Shown here in pieces: positions 1 to 8,955 of a DNA stretch of 64,000 nucleotides (position 1 is its first letter; every line of letters begins with the position of its first letter). The translations under genes and the position numbers were made by a program. The stretch lies in assembly GCF_002706745.1 (NCBI RefSeq), contig NZ_CP017702.1, positions 558,001 to 622,000 on the forward strand, given 5' to 3'. The notes beneath the pieces were generated by a model that saw only the letters and a list, made by a program, of their open reading frames with translations, had not been told where the DNA came from and ran no database searches. Source of the stretch: Companilactobacillus farciminis KCTC 3681 = DSM 20184. GTDB taxonomy: Bacteria; Bacillota; Bacilli; Lactobacillales; Lactobacillaceae.

Positions 1-768
1 ACCTCACGTGAAAACTGGCAAGACATCGTCTCGAGTTTGAATTTACCAACGGACGTTACTTACCGCACGGCTACTATCACTTATAAAGATGCCAATGGCA
101 ATAGTAGTAGTCCCATTACGATTTCCGACGCCAAAGGGATGACCAATAGTACTTTGAATTACACTTTGACTAAGGACCTCGGAACAATCAACGCTAATAG
201 TGGATATACGAGCGCTGACATCGTTTTGAACGGAACCGCCACTAATTCAACCGGCCAAGAAATAACCGTCTCACCAGCCCCATCAACTTTCAAAGGAAGC
301 AATGCGATTGAAACGACGAGTACACCTCAGTTTAAAATTGAAGGCAACAAAGTCCCTGATAAAATTTTGAAATTGAACGTTTCAAAAGATTTAGACTTTC
401 AAGATATTAATTATCAAACAATGAAGAAATATATCGATAGAAAAAGCGATTTTGATTTGACTGTAACAAGTCTTAGATCTCCTTGGAAACTAGATGTAGC
501 CACGAATGGATTCTCACTAAACGGCAAATCTTTCCATGGCAATTTGGTTTATAAAAAGAGCCAAGCAAGTACCCAACCGTTGACCAGTTCAGATGAGTTG
601 ATAGCTCAAGACTTGAATTCGTATCAAGACAAAACCGTTAGCGACTTATCAGCCACTTGGACTAAAGATACTGGCCTGTTACTAGAACCAGATCAGAATC
701 AAATTTCTCCTGCAGGTAAATATCAAGGAACACTAAATTGGACCTTGGTCAATTCAATTACAAATTAG
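1..768 (+). CDS. WxL domain surface protein, C-terminal part (5' end outside window)
   Basis: The frame is open from base 1, so this is the last ~255 residues of a longer protein. Near the C-terminus are two segments typical of the WxL wall-binding domain of Gram-positive bacteria: a proximal PWKLDV followed by FSLNG, and a terminal GTLNWTLV after a GKYQ turn. WxL domains bind peptidoglycan non-covalently, so the protein is probably secreted and wall-attached. The upstream part is Thr/Ser/Asn-rich beta-type sequence with no recognisable enzyme motif. WxL genes usually sit in clusters with DUF916-type membrane proteins, and any such partners would lie left of the window. A rho-independent terminator follows directly. 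The domain call is from motif memory; the ligand is unknown. Confidence 0.75.
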   Translation, partial: TSRENWQDIVSSLNLPTDVTYRTATITYKDANGNSSSPITISDAKGMTNSTLNYTLTKDLGTINANSGYTSADIVLNGTATNSTGQEITVSPAPSTFKGSNAIETTSTPQFKIEGNKVPDKILKLNVSKDLDFQDINYQTMKKYIDRKSDFDLTVTSLRSPWKLDVATNGFSLNGKSFHGNLVYKKSQASTQPLTSSDELIAQDLNSYQDKTVSDLSATWTKDTGLLLEPDQNQISPAGKYQGTLNWTLVNSITN

Positions 769-776
769 ACAAAATA

Positions 777-830
777 ATAGCTCTATAAGAATGTTGTAAA
801 CTGCATCCTTATAGAGCTATTTTGATTTTT
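777..830 (+). terminator. Rho-independent terminator of the WxL gene
   Basis: A 13 bp inverted repeat (ATAGCTCTATAAG and its exact complement) with an 18 nt loop is followed by a T-rich run, starting 9 bases after the stop codon. Confidence 0.85.
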
Positions 831-858
831 AACGTAATTAAGAAGTAGAAGAACTATC

Positions 859-1027
859 TAGTCGGGAGCGAAAGCCCTGTGATGGCTCAGCCGCCAAATT
901 TTCACTTAGCGATTTATCGCTTAGTGAAAGGCCTAGTTTTGAGATTTTGCGTCTTTGGGGCCATGCAAAAGCTCAAAATAGTGCCGGCAGCGTTCCAGCC
1001 AATCACAGGGCTTTTGCGGACGACGGC
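859..1027 (+). repeat. Interspersed structured repeat, copy A1
   Basis: First of six copies of a ~170 bp element. It starts TAGTCGGGAGC and ends GGACGACGGCA. The outer arms pair over about 20 bp (AAAGCCCTGTGAT with ATCACAGGGCTTT). Inside are two hairpins: one at about 901-930 (CACTTAGCGAT with ATCGCTTAGTG) and one at about 936-981 (TTTTGAGATTTTGC with GCAAAAGCTCAAAA). It fills the gap between the convergent WxL and Mga-like genes and ends 9 bases from the latter's stop codon. It stands alone, without the second copy seen at the composite loci. Confidence 0.85.
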
Positions 1028-1036
1028 AGTATAGCA

Positions 1037-2554
1037 CTACAATGCCTTTTTCTTCTTTTCTTCCTCTTGTTTAGTCTTGATCTTCTTAACATAAACTTGG
1101 TTCAACTGAATCAACAGCCAAATATAATCAGGACGCGTTGAAGAGATATCCCAAGGAATAACCTTCAAGTTCTCAGGATACTTCTTGCGTTCGATATCCA
1201 AAGGCAACACATCCAATGAAGTAATCAATACATCGACATCATCGAAAACATTGCTAGGAACGATTTCCACGAAGTCCAAAGTCCGGATATTTCTCAAAAC
1301 AACTTCAGCGGTTTGATTACCAGGATCAATCAAGACTTTGACCTTGATAATATCTTCAGCACGAATGGTGGAGATATAACTAGGCAAAACTTGATATAAG
1401 TCTTTAGAAATCAACTCGGCAGCGTTGTAAATTCCGGGGAACTCATTTTGATCGATGTTAGAGAAGAATGTGTAGACGTCTTTGTACAAGTCGGTAAAGT
1501 TCTTCTCGCTATCTTCATTAGGGTACATCGAATCCAGATGCATCAAAGAATAAGGCGCCATGATGTAATAGAAGACGATATCACGCGTTACATAGGTCAT
1601 AATATGTTTCAAAGTCTTTTGATTGTGGTAGAGCGACATATCATCGTGATAATGTTCCTTCAAGAAATCTATAAAGTGATAAACGAGCGCATAGAACTTC
1701 GGATTGATTCTGGCGTTAGCGTTGATTGGTTGCTCAAATGAGGTATCACTAGGTTGGAAGGCAGTTCTTCTGAAGAGGTTGACCAATTTGTTTTCATTGT
1801 CCAAAGCAGTTACTGGCACGATTGGATAGTCTTCTTGCGTCAAAATATCTTCGCCCAGATTTTGGGTACCAAAGACATCGCTGTAATATGGCAATTCGTC
1901 AATATAGTGACGTTTGATCAAGCGAATCCGAGAAATTGCTAGAAAATATTTTAATTGGAAGTGTACGATCGGGTTGTCGAAAGTAATATCGGTACGACCA
2001 ATAATCTGGTCGATTGAGTTTTCTTGAATCAAACTAAATGGCCATTCTTGCCCGTGATATGTATACCAATAGACGTAGTATGCCATCCAACGGATGTTTT
2101 TCTCATTACCTTTGATTTCAAGTGTCGAGTTGGAAATCTTGAGACCAAAGTTTTTGAGAAAGGCTCTGAATTTGGACATTCTACGATTTAAAGTGGACTT
2201 ACTCGTAAAGTGTTCGTCACTAAAGCTTTCAAATGACGGATTGGCATTAGTCAAACCATAATTGAAGGCTTGGAAAACGACTGAGTTTTTTACCAAAAAT
2301 AGTCGGTAAGTATCAATGGAAACTTTTCTGAAGTCGATTGACTCGATTTTTGTGTCGGTAGGGTCAATATCGGGAGCGACATCAGCTAGATCTTCCAATA
2401 ATGCTTGAAAAATATTATACGTTTTTTGGTAGGTGAATTGCAGTCGATTACTAATGTTACTTAAGTTTACTTCACGAGGAGGTAAAGATTTTATTACAGT
2501 AAGCATGCGGTATTTTTCTACGTCTTGCTTAACTAAGAAAATTTGCTCCAACAT
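1037..2554 (-). CDS. Mga-family transcriptional regulator
   Basis: A 505 aa protein built like the streptococcal Mga/AtxA group. It has an N-terminal winged helix-turn-helix (about residues 10-60), a second Mga helix-turn-helix region around 110-150 (KSTLNRRMSKFRAFLKNFG), a long helical PRD-like middle, and a C-terminal PTS-IIB-like segment (VKVLIDPGNQTAEVV, about residues 405-470). Such proteins activate surface or virulence genes and can be controlled by PTS phosphorylation. The start has a strong GGGGGAAG ribosome site 5 nt upstream. The adjacent convergent WxL gene is a plausible target cluster, but that is inference. Repeat A1 lies directly after its stop. Confidence 0.8.
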   Translation of the reverse strand: MLEQIFLVKQDVEKYRMLTVIKSLPPREVNLSNISNRLQFTYQKTYNIFQALLEDLADVAPDIDPTDTKIESIDFRKVSIDTYRLFLVKNSVVFQAFNYGLTNANPSFESFSDEHFTSKSTLNRRMSKFRAFLKNFGLKISNSTLEIKGNEKNIRWMAYYVYWYTYHGQEWPFSLIQENSIDQIIGRTDITFDNPIVHFQLKYFLAISRIRLIKRHYIDELPYYSDVFGTQNLGEDILTQEDYPIVPVTALDNENKLVNLFRRTAFQPSDTSFEQPINANARINPKFYALVYHFIDFLKEHYHDDMSLYHNQKTLKHIMTYVTRDIVFYYIMAPYSLMHLDSMYPNEDSEKNFTDLYKDVYTFFSNIDQNEFPGIYNAAELISKDLYQVLPSYISTIRAEDIIKVKVLIDPGNQTAEVVLRNIRTLDFVEIVPSNVFDDVDVLITSLDVLPLDIERKKYPENLKVIPWDISSTRPDYIWLLIQLNQVYVKKIKTKQEEEKKKKAL

Positions 2555-2642
2555 TTGTCTTCCCCCGGTAACGTTTAATTAAAATATTTTAATAATAAAT
2601 GAAACACTACTTGCTACTATCTTAACATTTATTTATAATGTT

Positions 2643-2975
2643 TTGTAATCAGATAGAGGTGCAATCTTTATTATTAATATTTTGGAGTATGGATAGGGTA
2701 CTTTGAAAAGATATGAAAGGAAAGTTTGCCGAAATCAATTATCCCTACTTGGTAATTTGATTGGGCTGCTGCTTAATAGGTGGTGGACTGTCGATTTTAG
2801 AGAGTGGAGAATGGCATTCGGGTTCTGGGCAAAAGCACAGGGACCTGCTATTCGCGACTCGTTTCCGCAATATTGCCGGCAAACGAAGACACTCTCTAAT
2901 TCGTTGAGCTATTGATTAATGGGATAATTATAATCCTTATTGTCGGTAGTTCCTCTGATAATAAGGATTTTTTTT
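2643..2975 (+). promoter_or_regulatory. Lysine riboswitch (L-box) with terminator, leader of lysP
   Basis: Landmarks of the L-box occur in order: AGATAGAGGTGC, AAAGGAAAGTTTGCCGAA, a P3 stem (AATCAATTA with TAATTTGATT), GGGCTGCTGC ... GGTGGTGGACTGTC, and a closing GAGCTATTGATTA. The last pairs with TAATCAGATAG at the 5' end to form P1. An expression platform follows: AATCCTTATT pairs with AATAAGGATT before a run of eight T (2931-2975). The gene behind it is a LysP homologue, which fits transcriptional repression by lysine. The P5 arm is greatly enlarged (about 2788-2904); see the repeat B entry. Confidence 0.88.
2794..2897 (+). repeat. Repeat B, copy 1, forming the enlarged P5 arm of the lysine riboswitch
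   Basis: A ~100 nt block bounded by the exact inverted repeat TTAGAGAGTG / CACTCTCTAA. It contains an inner hairpin (GGTTCTGGGC with GCACAGGGACC) and the string CTCGTTTCCGCAATATTGC. A closely similar string and the same AGAGAGYGGA start recur at about 4706-4772 just after the serS T-box. P5 of this riboswitch class is normally a short hairpin. Confidence 0.6.
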
Positions 2976-2998
2976 ATATCCAAAAAGGGGAATGAAAG

Positions 2999-4447
2999 AT
3001 GGAAAATAATGATGTGAATAGGTCGTTGAAGACCCGTCATTTGTCGATGATCGCACTTGGTGGGTCAATTGGAACCGGTTTGTTTGTGGCAAGTGGTTCC
3101 TCAATTTCAACAGCTGGTCCTGGAGGTGCCTTGATAGCTTATGTGGCTATTGGTATTATGGTTTACTTCTTGATGACTAGTTTGGGAGAGATGGCAACTT
3201 ACATGCCAGTTTCCGGCTCATTTGCGACATATGCTACCAAATTCATCGATCCTGCTTTTGGTTTTGCGTTAGGTTGGAATTATTGGTTCAACTGGGCGAT
3301 TACTCTAGCGGTCGATTTATCCACAATTTCTTTAGTTGTAAAATATTGGTTCCCAAGCTGGACCTCATGGAAAATCAGTTTGACTTTTATGATTGTTCTA
3401 TTGGTAATCAACTTTATCTCTGTAGGTTCATTTGGTGAAACTGAATACTGGTTGTCATCAATCAAAGTTACCGCCGTTATCATCTTCTTGATTGTCGGCG
3501 TCTTAAGTATATTAGGAATTTTAGGAAATCAAAACTTTGTTGGCTTGACAAATTATACATATAAGAAAGCACCTTTCGTTGGAGGCGTTCCAGCGATTCT
3601 AAGCGTGTTCGTAGTTGCCGGGTTCTCCTTCCAAGGTACTGAGTTGATCGGTATCACAGCGGGTGAATCAGCAACTCCTGAAAAGAGTATTCCTAAGGCT
3701 ATCAAACAAGTCTTCTGGAGAATTCTTTTGTTCTACATTTTGTCTATTGCTATTATCGGTGCTTTGATTCCTTATACTAGTCCAAATCTTTTGGGATCAG
3801 ACGCTGGTGATATTGCTATCAGTCCCTTTACGATTGTCTTCAAGAAAGTTGGGATTCCACTAGCTGCCGGAATTATGAATGCTGTTATTTTGACATCAGT
3901 TATTTCTGCGGCTAACTCAGGACTATATGCTGCCAGTCGTATGCTTTGGTCAATGAGTAAAAATAATATGGCACCAAGGGTTTTTGAAAAAACTAATGGT
4001 CGTGGTGTGCCAGTCTTTTCACTTCTACTAACTGCTTTAGTTGGTGGAGCAGCCTTATTCACTAGTTTGTATGGTGATTCATTCTACGAACTATTGGTTG
4101 CTGCCAGTGGTTTGACCGGATTTATCGCTTGGATTGGGATTGCCTTTTCTCATTATCGTTTCAGAAAAGCTTACTTGTACAAAGGCTACAAACTTGATGA
4201 CTTGAAGTACAAAGCTAAGTGGTTCCCATTTGGTCCAATTTTAGCCATCATCCTAGGTATCATCATTATTATTGGTCAAGATGTGCGTTCAATGGTTGAC
4301 TTCAATATTGGCCGTCTCTTGATCAGTTACAGTGGTTTGATTATTTTGTTCGTATGTTGGATCTATTACAAGGTCAAGCATAAGACAAAGTTCTTGAAGC
4401 TAGAAGATATCGATGTTGAAGCTACTAAAAATGGTGGTCATTACTAG
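2999..4447 (+). CDS. lysP: Lysine-specific permease (APC/AAT family)
   Basis: A 482 aa integral membrane protein with about 12 hydrophobic segments. It lines up closely with E. coli LysP: HLSMIALGGSIGTGLFVASG at the first helix, MTSLGEMATYMPVSGSFATY, FALGWNYWFNWA, and GFSFQGTELIGITAGES in the substrate region. It imports L-lysine with protons. The preceding lysine riboswitch independently supports the substrate. The start ATG has an AAGGGG site 8 nt upstream. No clear terminator follows; the next element is the serS T-box leader. Confidence 0.9.
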   Translation: MENNDVNRSLKTRHLSMIALGGSIGTGLFVASGSSISTAGPGGALIAYVAIGIMVYFLMTSLGEMATYMPVSGSFATYATKFIDPAFGFALGWNYWFNWAITLAVDLSTISLVVKYWFPSWTSWKISLTFMIVLLVINFISVGSFGETEYWLSSIKVTAVIIFLIVGVLSILGILGNQNFVGLTNYTYKKAPFVGGVPAILSVFVVAGFSFQGTELIGITAGESATPEKSIPKAIKQVFWRILLFYILSIAIIGALIPYTSPNLLGSDAGDIAISPFTIVFKKVGIPLAAGIMNAVILTSVISAANSGLYAASRMLWSMSKNNMAPRVFEKTNGRGVPVFSLLLTALVGGAALFTSLYGDSFYELLVAASGLTGFIAWIGIAFSHYRFRKAYLYKGYKLDDLKYKAKWFPFGPILAIILGIIIIIGQDVRSMVDFNIGRLLISYSGLIILFVCWIYYKVKHKTKFLKLEDIDVEATKNGGHY

Positions 4448-4489
4448 TTGATATTTAGAACATTTTAAATTATGATTAACAATGAATAT

Positions 4490-4700
4490 AAAGCTAAGAG
4501 AGTGCCTACTCACAAACCTTTCAGAGAGACGATGGTCGGTGAAAATCGTCAAGGTTTTATTCCAGCATTCTGGCAACGGGTAATTCCGTTCGGGTTGATC
4601 CGATAAAATCTGAAAGTGCAGGGTATTTGTATACTCTGAAACTGGGTGGTACCGCGAATGGTCGATTCGTCCCTTTATTGGGATGTTTCGACCTTTTTTT
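4490..4700 (+). promoter_or_regulatory. T-box leader of serS
   Basis: Shows a Stem I distal part (CAGAGAGACGATGGTCGGTGAAAATCG split over 4521-4550), serine codons TCC and AGC in the expected specifier stretch (about 4560-4567), the T-box bulge sequence GGGTGGTACCGCG (4644-4656), and a terminator (GGTCGATTCGTCCC ... GGGATGTTTCGACC followed by seven T, to 4700). T-boxes read uncharged tRNA and allow readthrough on starvation. Its position before serS fits tRNA-Ser, though I cannot fix which of the two Ser codons is read. Confidence 0.85.
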
Positions 4701-4705
4701 ATATT

Positions 4706-4772
4706 AGAGAGCGGAACAAGGACGGCTAGCCCTTGAGTAGCTCGTTTCCGCTATACTGCAGGAAACAAGTTA
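4706..4772 (+). repeat. Repeat B, copy 2
   Basis: Starts ATTAGAGAGCGGAAC and contains CTCGTTTCCGCTATACTGC. The parts AGCGGAAC-AAG and CTCGTTTCCGCT pair to make a hairpin. It matches the block embedded in the lysP riboswitch P5 arm and sits between the T-box terminator and the serS start. Its function is unknown. Confidence 0.5.
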
Positions 4773-4816
4773 CATAGGCTAATCGTGCAAGTTCACAAAT
4801 AATGGAGGATGAATTT

Positions 4817-6106
4817 ATGTTAGACATTAAGCTAATCAGAAAAGACCCTGAATGGATCAAAAATAAATTAGCTTCACGCGGCGTTACTAGTGAAGAAATC
4901 GACGAATTGCTTTCATACGATGAAAAACGTCGTGAATTGTTAGTTAAGACAGAAACTTTGAAGGAAGAAAGAAATAAGGTTTCTCAAGGAATTGCTAACA
5001 AGAAACGCAATAAAGAAGATGCTAGTGACGAAATCGCTGCTATGAAACAAGTTGGTGCCGATATCAAGAAAATCGATGCTGATCTTGAAGAAACACAAGG
5101 CAAAATGAACTACATCTTAGTTCGTCTACCTAACATTCCTGACGATTCTGTTCCCGTTGGTCCTGACGAAAGTACTAACGTTGAAATCAGAAAAGTCGGT
5201 GCCGTTCCTAAGGAAAACTTCAAACCAAGACACCACTGGGATATCGGTGAAGAACTAGGAATCTTAGACTTTGAACAAGCTACTAAAGTTTCTGGCTCAC
5301 GTTTTGTTTACTACATTGGTATGGGTGCTAGACTTGAACGTGCTGTTTACAACTTCATGTTGGACCAACACCAAAAAGAAGGCTATACAGAAGTAATCCC
5401 TCCATACTTGGTTAACAACAATGCCATGTTTGGTACTAGTCAATTCCCTAAGTTTACTGAAGATGTCTACACGGTTATGGTTGATGAAAATCCATTGACT
5501 TTGATCCCTACAGCCGAAGTTCCTTTGACAAACTACTTTGCTGACAAGATTTTGGATGAAAAAGACTTGCCTAAGTACGTTACAGCTTTGACACCTTGTT
5601 TCCGTTCTGAAGCTGGTTCTGCCGGTCGTGATACTCGTGGATTGATTCGTATGCACCAATTTAACAAGGTTGAAATGGTTAAAGTTTCAAAACCTGAAGA
5701 ATCGTACAATGAACTAGAAAAATTGACAGCCAATGCTGAAAATATCCTTAAACAACTAGGACTTCCATATCACGTAATCGTTCTTTCAAGTGGGGATGCA
5801 AGTTTCAGTTCTGCTAAGACTTACGATCTTGAAGTTTGGATGCCTGCTCAAGACAAGTACCGTGAAGTTTCAAGTTGTTCAAACTGTCTAGACTTCCAAG
5901 CTCGTCGTGCTCACATCAGATATCGTGACGAAAATGGTAAGACAAAACTAGCTCACACATTGAATGGTTCAGGACTTGCTGCTGGTCGTACAGTTGCCGC
6001 TATTTTGGAAAACTACCAAAACGAAGACGGTTCTGTAACAATTCCAGACGTTTTAGTGCCATATATGGGTGGAGTTACAAAAATTACTAAAGAAAATGCC
6101 AAATAG
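4817..6106 (+). CDS. serS: Serine--tRNA ligase
   Basis: A 429 aa class II aminoacyl-tRNA synthetase that charges tRNA-Ser. Residues 1-105 form the usual coiled-coil tRNA-binding arm. The catalytic part has motif 2 ([20 protein letters not shown]) and motif 3 ([18 protein letters not shown]). I chose the ATG at 4817 (MLDIKLIR, the family's standard beginning). The in-frame ATG 15 bases upstream overlaps the GGAGG ribosome site at 4804-4808 that serves 4817. Expression is under the T-box leader. A tRNA-Asn gene follows 64 bases after the stop. Confidence 0.97.
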   Translation: MLDIKLIRKDPEWIKNKLASRGVTSEEIDELLSYDEKRRELLVKTETLKEERNKVSQGIANKKRNKEDASDEIAAMKQVGADIKKIDADLEETQGKMNYILVRLPNIPDDSVPVGPDESTNVEIRKVGAVPKENFKPRHHWDIGEELGILDFEQATKVSGSRFVYYIGMGARLERAVYNFMLDQHQKEGYTEVIPPYLVNNNAMFGTSQFPKFTEDVYTVMVDENPLTLIPTAEVPLTNYFADKILDEKDLPKYVTALTPCFRSEAGSAGRDTRGLIRMHQFNKVEMVKVSKPEESYNELEKLTANAENILKQLGLPYHVIVLSSGDASFSSAKTYDLEVWMPAQDKYREVSSCSNCLDFQARRAHIRYRDENGKTKLAHTLNGSGLAAGRTVAAILENYQNEDGSVTIPDVLVPYMGGVTKITKENAK

Positions 6107-6170
6107 TTATTGACCTGAGGCTTATAAATTGATAAGATTTAATAGTTCTGTTAAAGAGCTATTGAATTAT

Positions 6171-6243
6171 TCCGGATTAGCTCAGTTGGTAGAGCATCTG
6201 ACTGTTAATCAGGGTGTCGTCAGTTCGAGTCTGACATCCGGAG
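6171..6243 (+). tRNA. tRNA-Asn (GTT)
   Basis: A 73 nt cloverleaf. The acceptor stem TCCGGAT pairs with ATCCGGA, discriminator G. The anticodon loop carries GTT within CTGTTAA, and the T arm contains GTTCGAGTC. CCA is not encoded. Confidence 0.97.
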
Positions 6244-6283
6244 TTATAAATACTTAGGAAATACCTAGGTGTCTCAATATATT

Positions 6284-6318
6284 ACATCTAGTTCATTGGA
6301 ATTAGGTGTATTTTTTTA
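6284..6318 (+). terminator. Terminator after tRNA-Asn
   Basis: ACATCTAGTT pairs with AATTAGGTGT around a short loop, followed by ATTTTTTT. It lies immediately before tRNA-Thr, so the two tRNAs may be separately transcribed. Confidence 0.7.
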
Positions 6319-6319
6319 A

Positions 6320-6392
6320 GCCGTGTTAGCTCAGTTGGTAGAGCATCGGTATCGTAAACCGGCGGTCACAGGTTCGACTCCTGCACACGGCA
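6320..6392 (+). tRNA. tRNA-Thr (CGT)
   Basis: A 73 nt cloverleaf. The acceptor GCCGTGT pairs with ACACGGC, discriminator A. The anticodon loop ATCGTAA gives CGT, which reads ACG. The T arm contains GTTCGACTC. Confidence 0.95.
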
Positions 6393-6420
6393 TTGATAAT
6401 TTTATGAAATACCTCCCATG

Positions 6421-6455
6421 AAGGACATCGTTTAGCGGTGTCCTTTTTATTTTTC
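6421..6455 (+). terminator. Terminator after tRNA-Thr
   Basis: AAGGACATCG pairs with CGGTGTCCTT around TTTAG and is followed by a T-rich run. Confidence 0.8.
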
Positions 6456-6460
6456 TTAAT

Positions 6461-6806
6461 GAAAGGTTATTGGCTATCAATGGATGAAATAGAGTATTTA
6501 GATGTCACGATAAAGATTATATTTATTCAAATTATAAGCATGGATTTAAAACGTGAAAAGTGGAAATTCTCTGATGGTATAACGAAATTTTTTGCCGATA
6601 TTGAAGATTCCGAATTCATAAAATCAATTCAAAAGAATTTCCAACAATTTGGATCTACTGATTTATTGAAAGTTGAACTCCAAACGTAGCAATACATCAG
6701 TAAAGAAGGAAATTTAAAAAGCAAGTATACTGTGAAAAAAGTCTTAGAACACAAAAAAGGTGCTCAACAAATAAATTTGAAATTTACAGATGATGAAGAT
6801 GAATAA
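6461..6806 (+). pseudogene. Remnant of an unrecognised gene with an in-frame stop
   Basis: From an ATG at 6461 the frame reads about 75 residues to a TAG at 6687. It then continues in the same frame for another 38 codons to TAA at 6804, with protein-like, Lys-rich sequence (YISKEGNLKSKYTVKKVLEH ... LKFTDDEDE). The continuity of composition across the stop suggests one gene carrying a nonsense mutation; the N-terminal part may also be missing. The start has no convincing ribosome site and the preceding terminator abuts it. I do not recognise the family. The alternative is two unrelated chance frames. Confidence 0.45.
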
Positions 6807-6865
6807 TTTTTTTGATGAATGACTATAGATTAGTATTCTGTTGGTATACCACGTTACTAAATTCT

Positions 6866-6917
6866 AAAAAGCTCTTATAGAATGAAATTGTGTTAACTCA
6901 TTCTATGAGAGCTTTTT
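6866..6917. terminator. Bidirectional terminator
   Basis: A near-perfect 20 bp inverted repeat (AAAAAGCTCTTATAGAATG and its complement) flanked by A-run and T-run. It can serve the remnant on the plus strand and the convergent reductase gene on the minus strand. Confidence 0.75.
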
Positions 6918-6984
6918 AATTAGATTTTTCCAAAAAAAAGAGCCATCTTTCAAGAAAAATGACTCAATGACTTTAATATTCAGG

Positions 6985-8802
6985 TTATTTAATTTGTTCC
7001 AAAGCATTAGAAACAGCTTCTTTAATAGCTTTACTTGAAGCAGAAGCACCAGAAATTGTATCAACATCGACCGTATTCTTTTCGACGATTTCTTTTGGCA
7101 ATTCCTTAACAGCTTTGAGACCGTAATCGTCAGATTCACTTTGCTTCAAAACTTCGATATCTTGAATGTCGTCTTTGCTATTGGCAGTGACACGAACGAC
7201 GATTTCATTTCCCATACCAGCAGTTGATTTTCCGATATATTGGTTGTCGTTAGTTTCAAAATGTTCTTCGCCAACGTCTGATCCCAAACCTTCTTCGTGA
7301 ACACTGGCTGAAGTATTAGCATCGACTTTGACAGATTCAACGTCTTTTTCTTTAGCAGCATTTTCACCAGCAATCTTACCAAAAATCAAGTTTTCAGCTA
7401 AATTGCTACCACCGTTGTATTGGCGTCCCATCAAACTTCCTAATTCACCACAAGCGTATAGGTGAGGGATAACTTCATCGTTTACGTCAACAACTTCTGC
7501 ATTGGAATTGTGAACAGGACCACCTTGTGTATTCAACAATCCTTGAACCATGGCTAAGCAGTAGTAAGGACCATCATCGAAGGCTGTCAAAGTATCGGCA
7601 TCACGGTCAAAGGCATAGTCACGTTTGATATCAGCAAAGTGGTTGAAGTCTTTGATAGTGTTTGCCAATTTGTCTGCGTCAACACCCATAACTTCAGCTA
7701 AACTGTTCAAATCATCAGCTTTAACGACTGAGTCTAAGAATTCTGGGTAAGGGGCGTTCTTGTCATTCTTTAGTTCGTCATACTTCTTTTGGTCAAAGAC
7801 AACATATGGATGACGTTGTGCTAGAGGAATTCTCCAGTTGCCGTGATCTTGAATGTGTCCGTGGCGGTGGATTTCATTTTCATCGAAGTAACGAGTTCCG
7901 TCATCGCCGACAACAATCAAGCTGCCTTGGTGGAAAGCAGGCCAGTCGAATGGCAAGAATTGTGAACGTTGACCCTTAGCTGGTTTAGGAGTTAGTCCGT
8001 GGAAAATACCGTAGGCTTCATAGTTGTTCATGTTGTAAAGTTTAGCGCCGACTTCACTAGCCATTGTGACACCAATACCTTTGTTATAAAGGGAACCGAT
8101 AGGATTTAGACTAGTTTCGCCGAGGTAGTTTTCGACCATTTCAGGATTGTTTTCAAAACCACCAGTAGCCATGACGACACCGTTGTTGGCTTTAACGTTG
8201 AGCAATTTGCCGTTACGTTCGATTTGAACACCGACGATAGCCTTTGTTTCGGGATCTTGAATCAAGTGTTTAGCAGGTGTTTGATACAAGACATCGATTT
8301 TGTCAGCACGGTCTAAGACTTGTTGACGGAGATTCTTCCAAAGAGCAGAGTCAGCGACACCTTCGTGAACAGCAACTAATTCGTGAGTAGCTTGACCACG
8401 GAATTCTGGGTATTCGTGAGCCATGAAGTACAAAGCTTTAGATACAGGTGATTCTGGGTGTTTGCCCATGATAAATGGTTTAACGCCGAGATAATTTTCT
8501 AGGTAATTAGGGATGTCATAGAGTCCTTTGACGAAAGTTTCCATCAAATCTTTGTCATATGACAATGGGAAAGCTAAATCTTCGTAATATTTACGTAAAT
8601 CATCTAAATTGTCACCTGATGAAATAACTTGACCAGCATAACGAGTATTGCCACCCTCATGACCCTCTGGAGCTGAGTCAGTAATCAAAACTTTGGCGTT
8701 GTTGTCAGCCGCAAATCTAGCAGCACTAGCACCAGCACCACCGAATCCTAAAACGATAACGTCATAAGTTGCGTTCCAATTTAATTTTGAATCCTCAAAC
8801 AT
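6985..8802 (-). CDS. FAD-dependent fumarate-reductase-like flavoprotein with C-terminal FMN_bind domain
   Basis: A 605 aa soluble flavoprotein with no signal peptide. The N-terminus has a Rossmann FAD motif (VIVLGFGGAGASAARFAADN), and the middle matches the FAD_binding_2 family that includes fumarate, urocanate and related reductases. After a linker, the last ~75 residues form an FMN_bind domain ending in DTISGASASS; the Thr in this D-x-T/S-S/T-G-A-S/T pattern is where ApbE attaches FMN covalently. apbE is divergently encoded next door, which supports this. The linker also holds VDANTSAS, like the tail repeats of the FMN reductase at 10604-11869. The likely role is anaerobic NAD(P)H-linked reduction of fumarate or a similar enoate; the exact substrate is not shown. 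The start at 8802 is preferred over an upstream GTG because GGAG lies 8 nt before it. Confidence 0.85.
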   Translation of the reverse strand: MFEDSKLNWNATYDVIVLGFGGAGASAARFAADNNAKVLITDSAPEGHEGGNTRYAGQVISSGDNLDDLRKYYEDLAFPLSYDKDLMETFVKGLYDIPNYLENYLGVKPFIMGKHPESPVSKALYFMAHEYPEFRGQATHELVAVHEGVADSALWKNLRQQVLDRADKIDVLYQTPAKHLIQDPETKAIVGVQIERNGKLLNVKANNGVVMATGGFENNPEMVENYLGETSLNPIGSLYNKGIGVTMASEVGAKLYNMNNYEAYGIFHGLTPKPAKGQRSQFLPFDWPAFHQGSLIVVGDDGTRYFDENEIHRHGHIQDHGNWRIPLAQRHPYVVFDQKKYDELKNDKNAPYPEFLDSVVKADDLNSLAEVMGVDADKLANTIKDFNHFADIKRDYAFDRDADTLTAFDDGPYYCLAMVQGLLNTQGGPVHNSNAEVVDVNDEVIPHLYACGELGSLMGRQYNGGSNLAENLIFGKIAGENAAKEKDVESVKVDANTSASVHEEGLGSDVGEEHFETNDNQYIGKSTAGMGNEIVVRVTANSKDDIQDIEVLKQSESDDYGLKAVKELPKEIVEKNTVDVDTISGASASSKAIKEAVSNALEQIK

Positions 8803-8836
8803 TTCATTCACTCCAATTCCTCTAAATGTTAGGATT

Positions 8837-8865
8837 AATATAACTCTTTTTATGGATATTGTGAA
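8837..8865 (-). promoter_or_regulatory. Promoter of the FMN_bind reductase gene
   Basis: On the minus strand, TTCACA and TATATT are separated by 17 bp, about 35 nt before the ATG. It is back to back with the apbE promoter, so one regulator could act on both. Confidence 0.55.
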
Positions 8866-8875
8866 TAACTTACCT

Positions 8876-8904
8876 TTGTCGAGAACGACACAAAAGACTA
8901 TGAT
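8876..8904 (+). promoter_or_regulatory. Promoter of the apbE operon
   Basis: TTGTCG and TATGAT with a 17 bp spacer, about 50 nt before the apbE start. Confidence 0.55.
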
Positions 8905-8955
8905 AGAGGATGTTCACTATCGTAAAATAATTTTTTATGAATTGAGGAAAGTTCA

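Noticed and set aside
947..1141. 64-codon frame across repeat A1
   Set aside because: It runs through the structured repeat and into the antisense of the Mga-like gene; no ribosome site.
2703..2915. 70-codon frame upstream of lysP
   Set aside because: It lies wholly inside the lysine riboswitch and its P5 insert; the sequence is explained by RNA structure.
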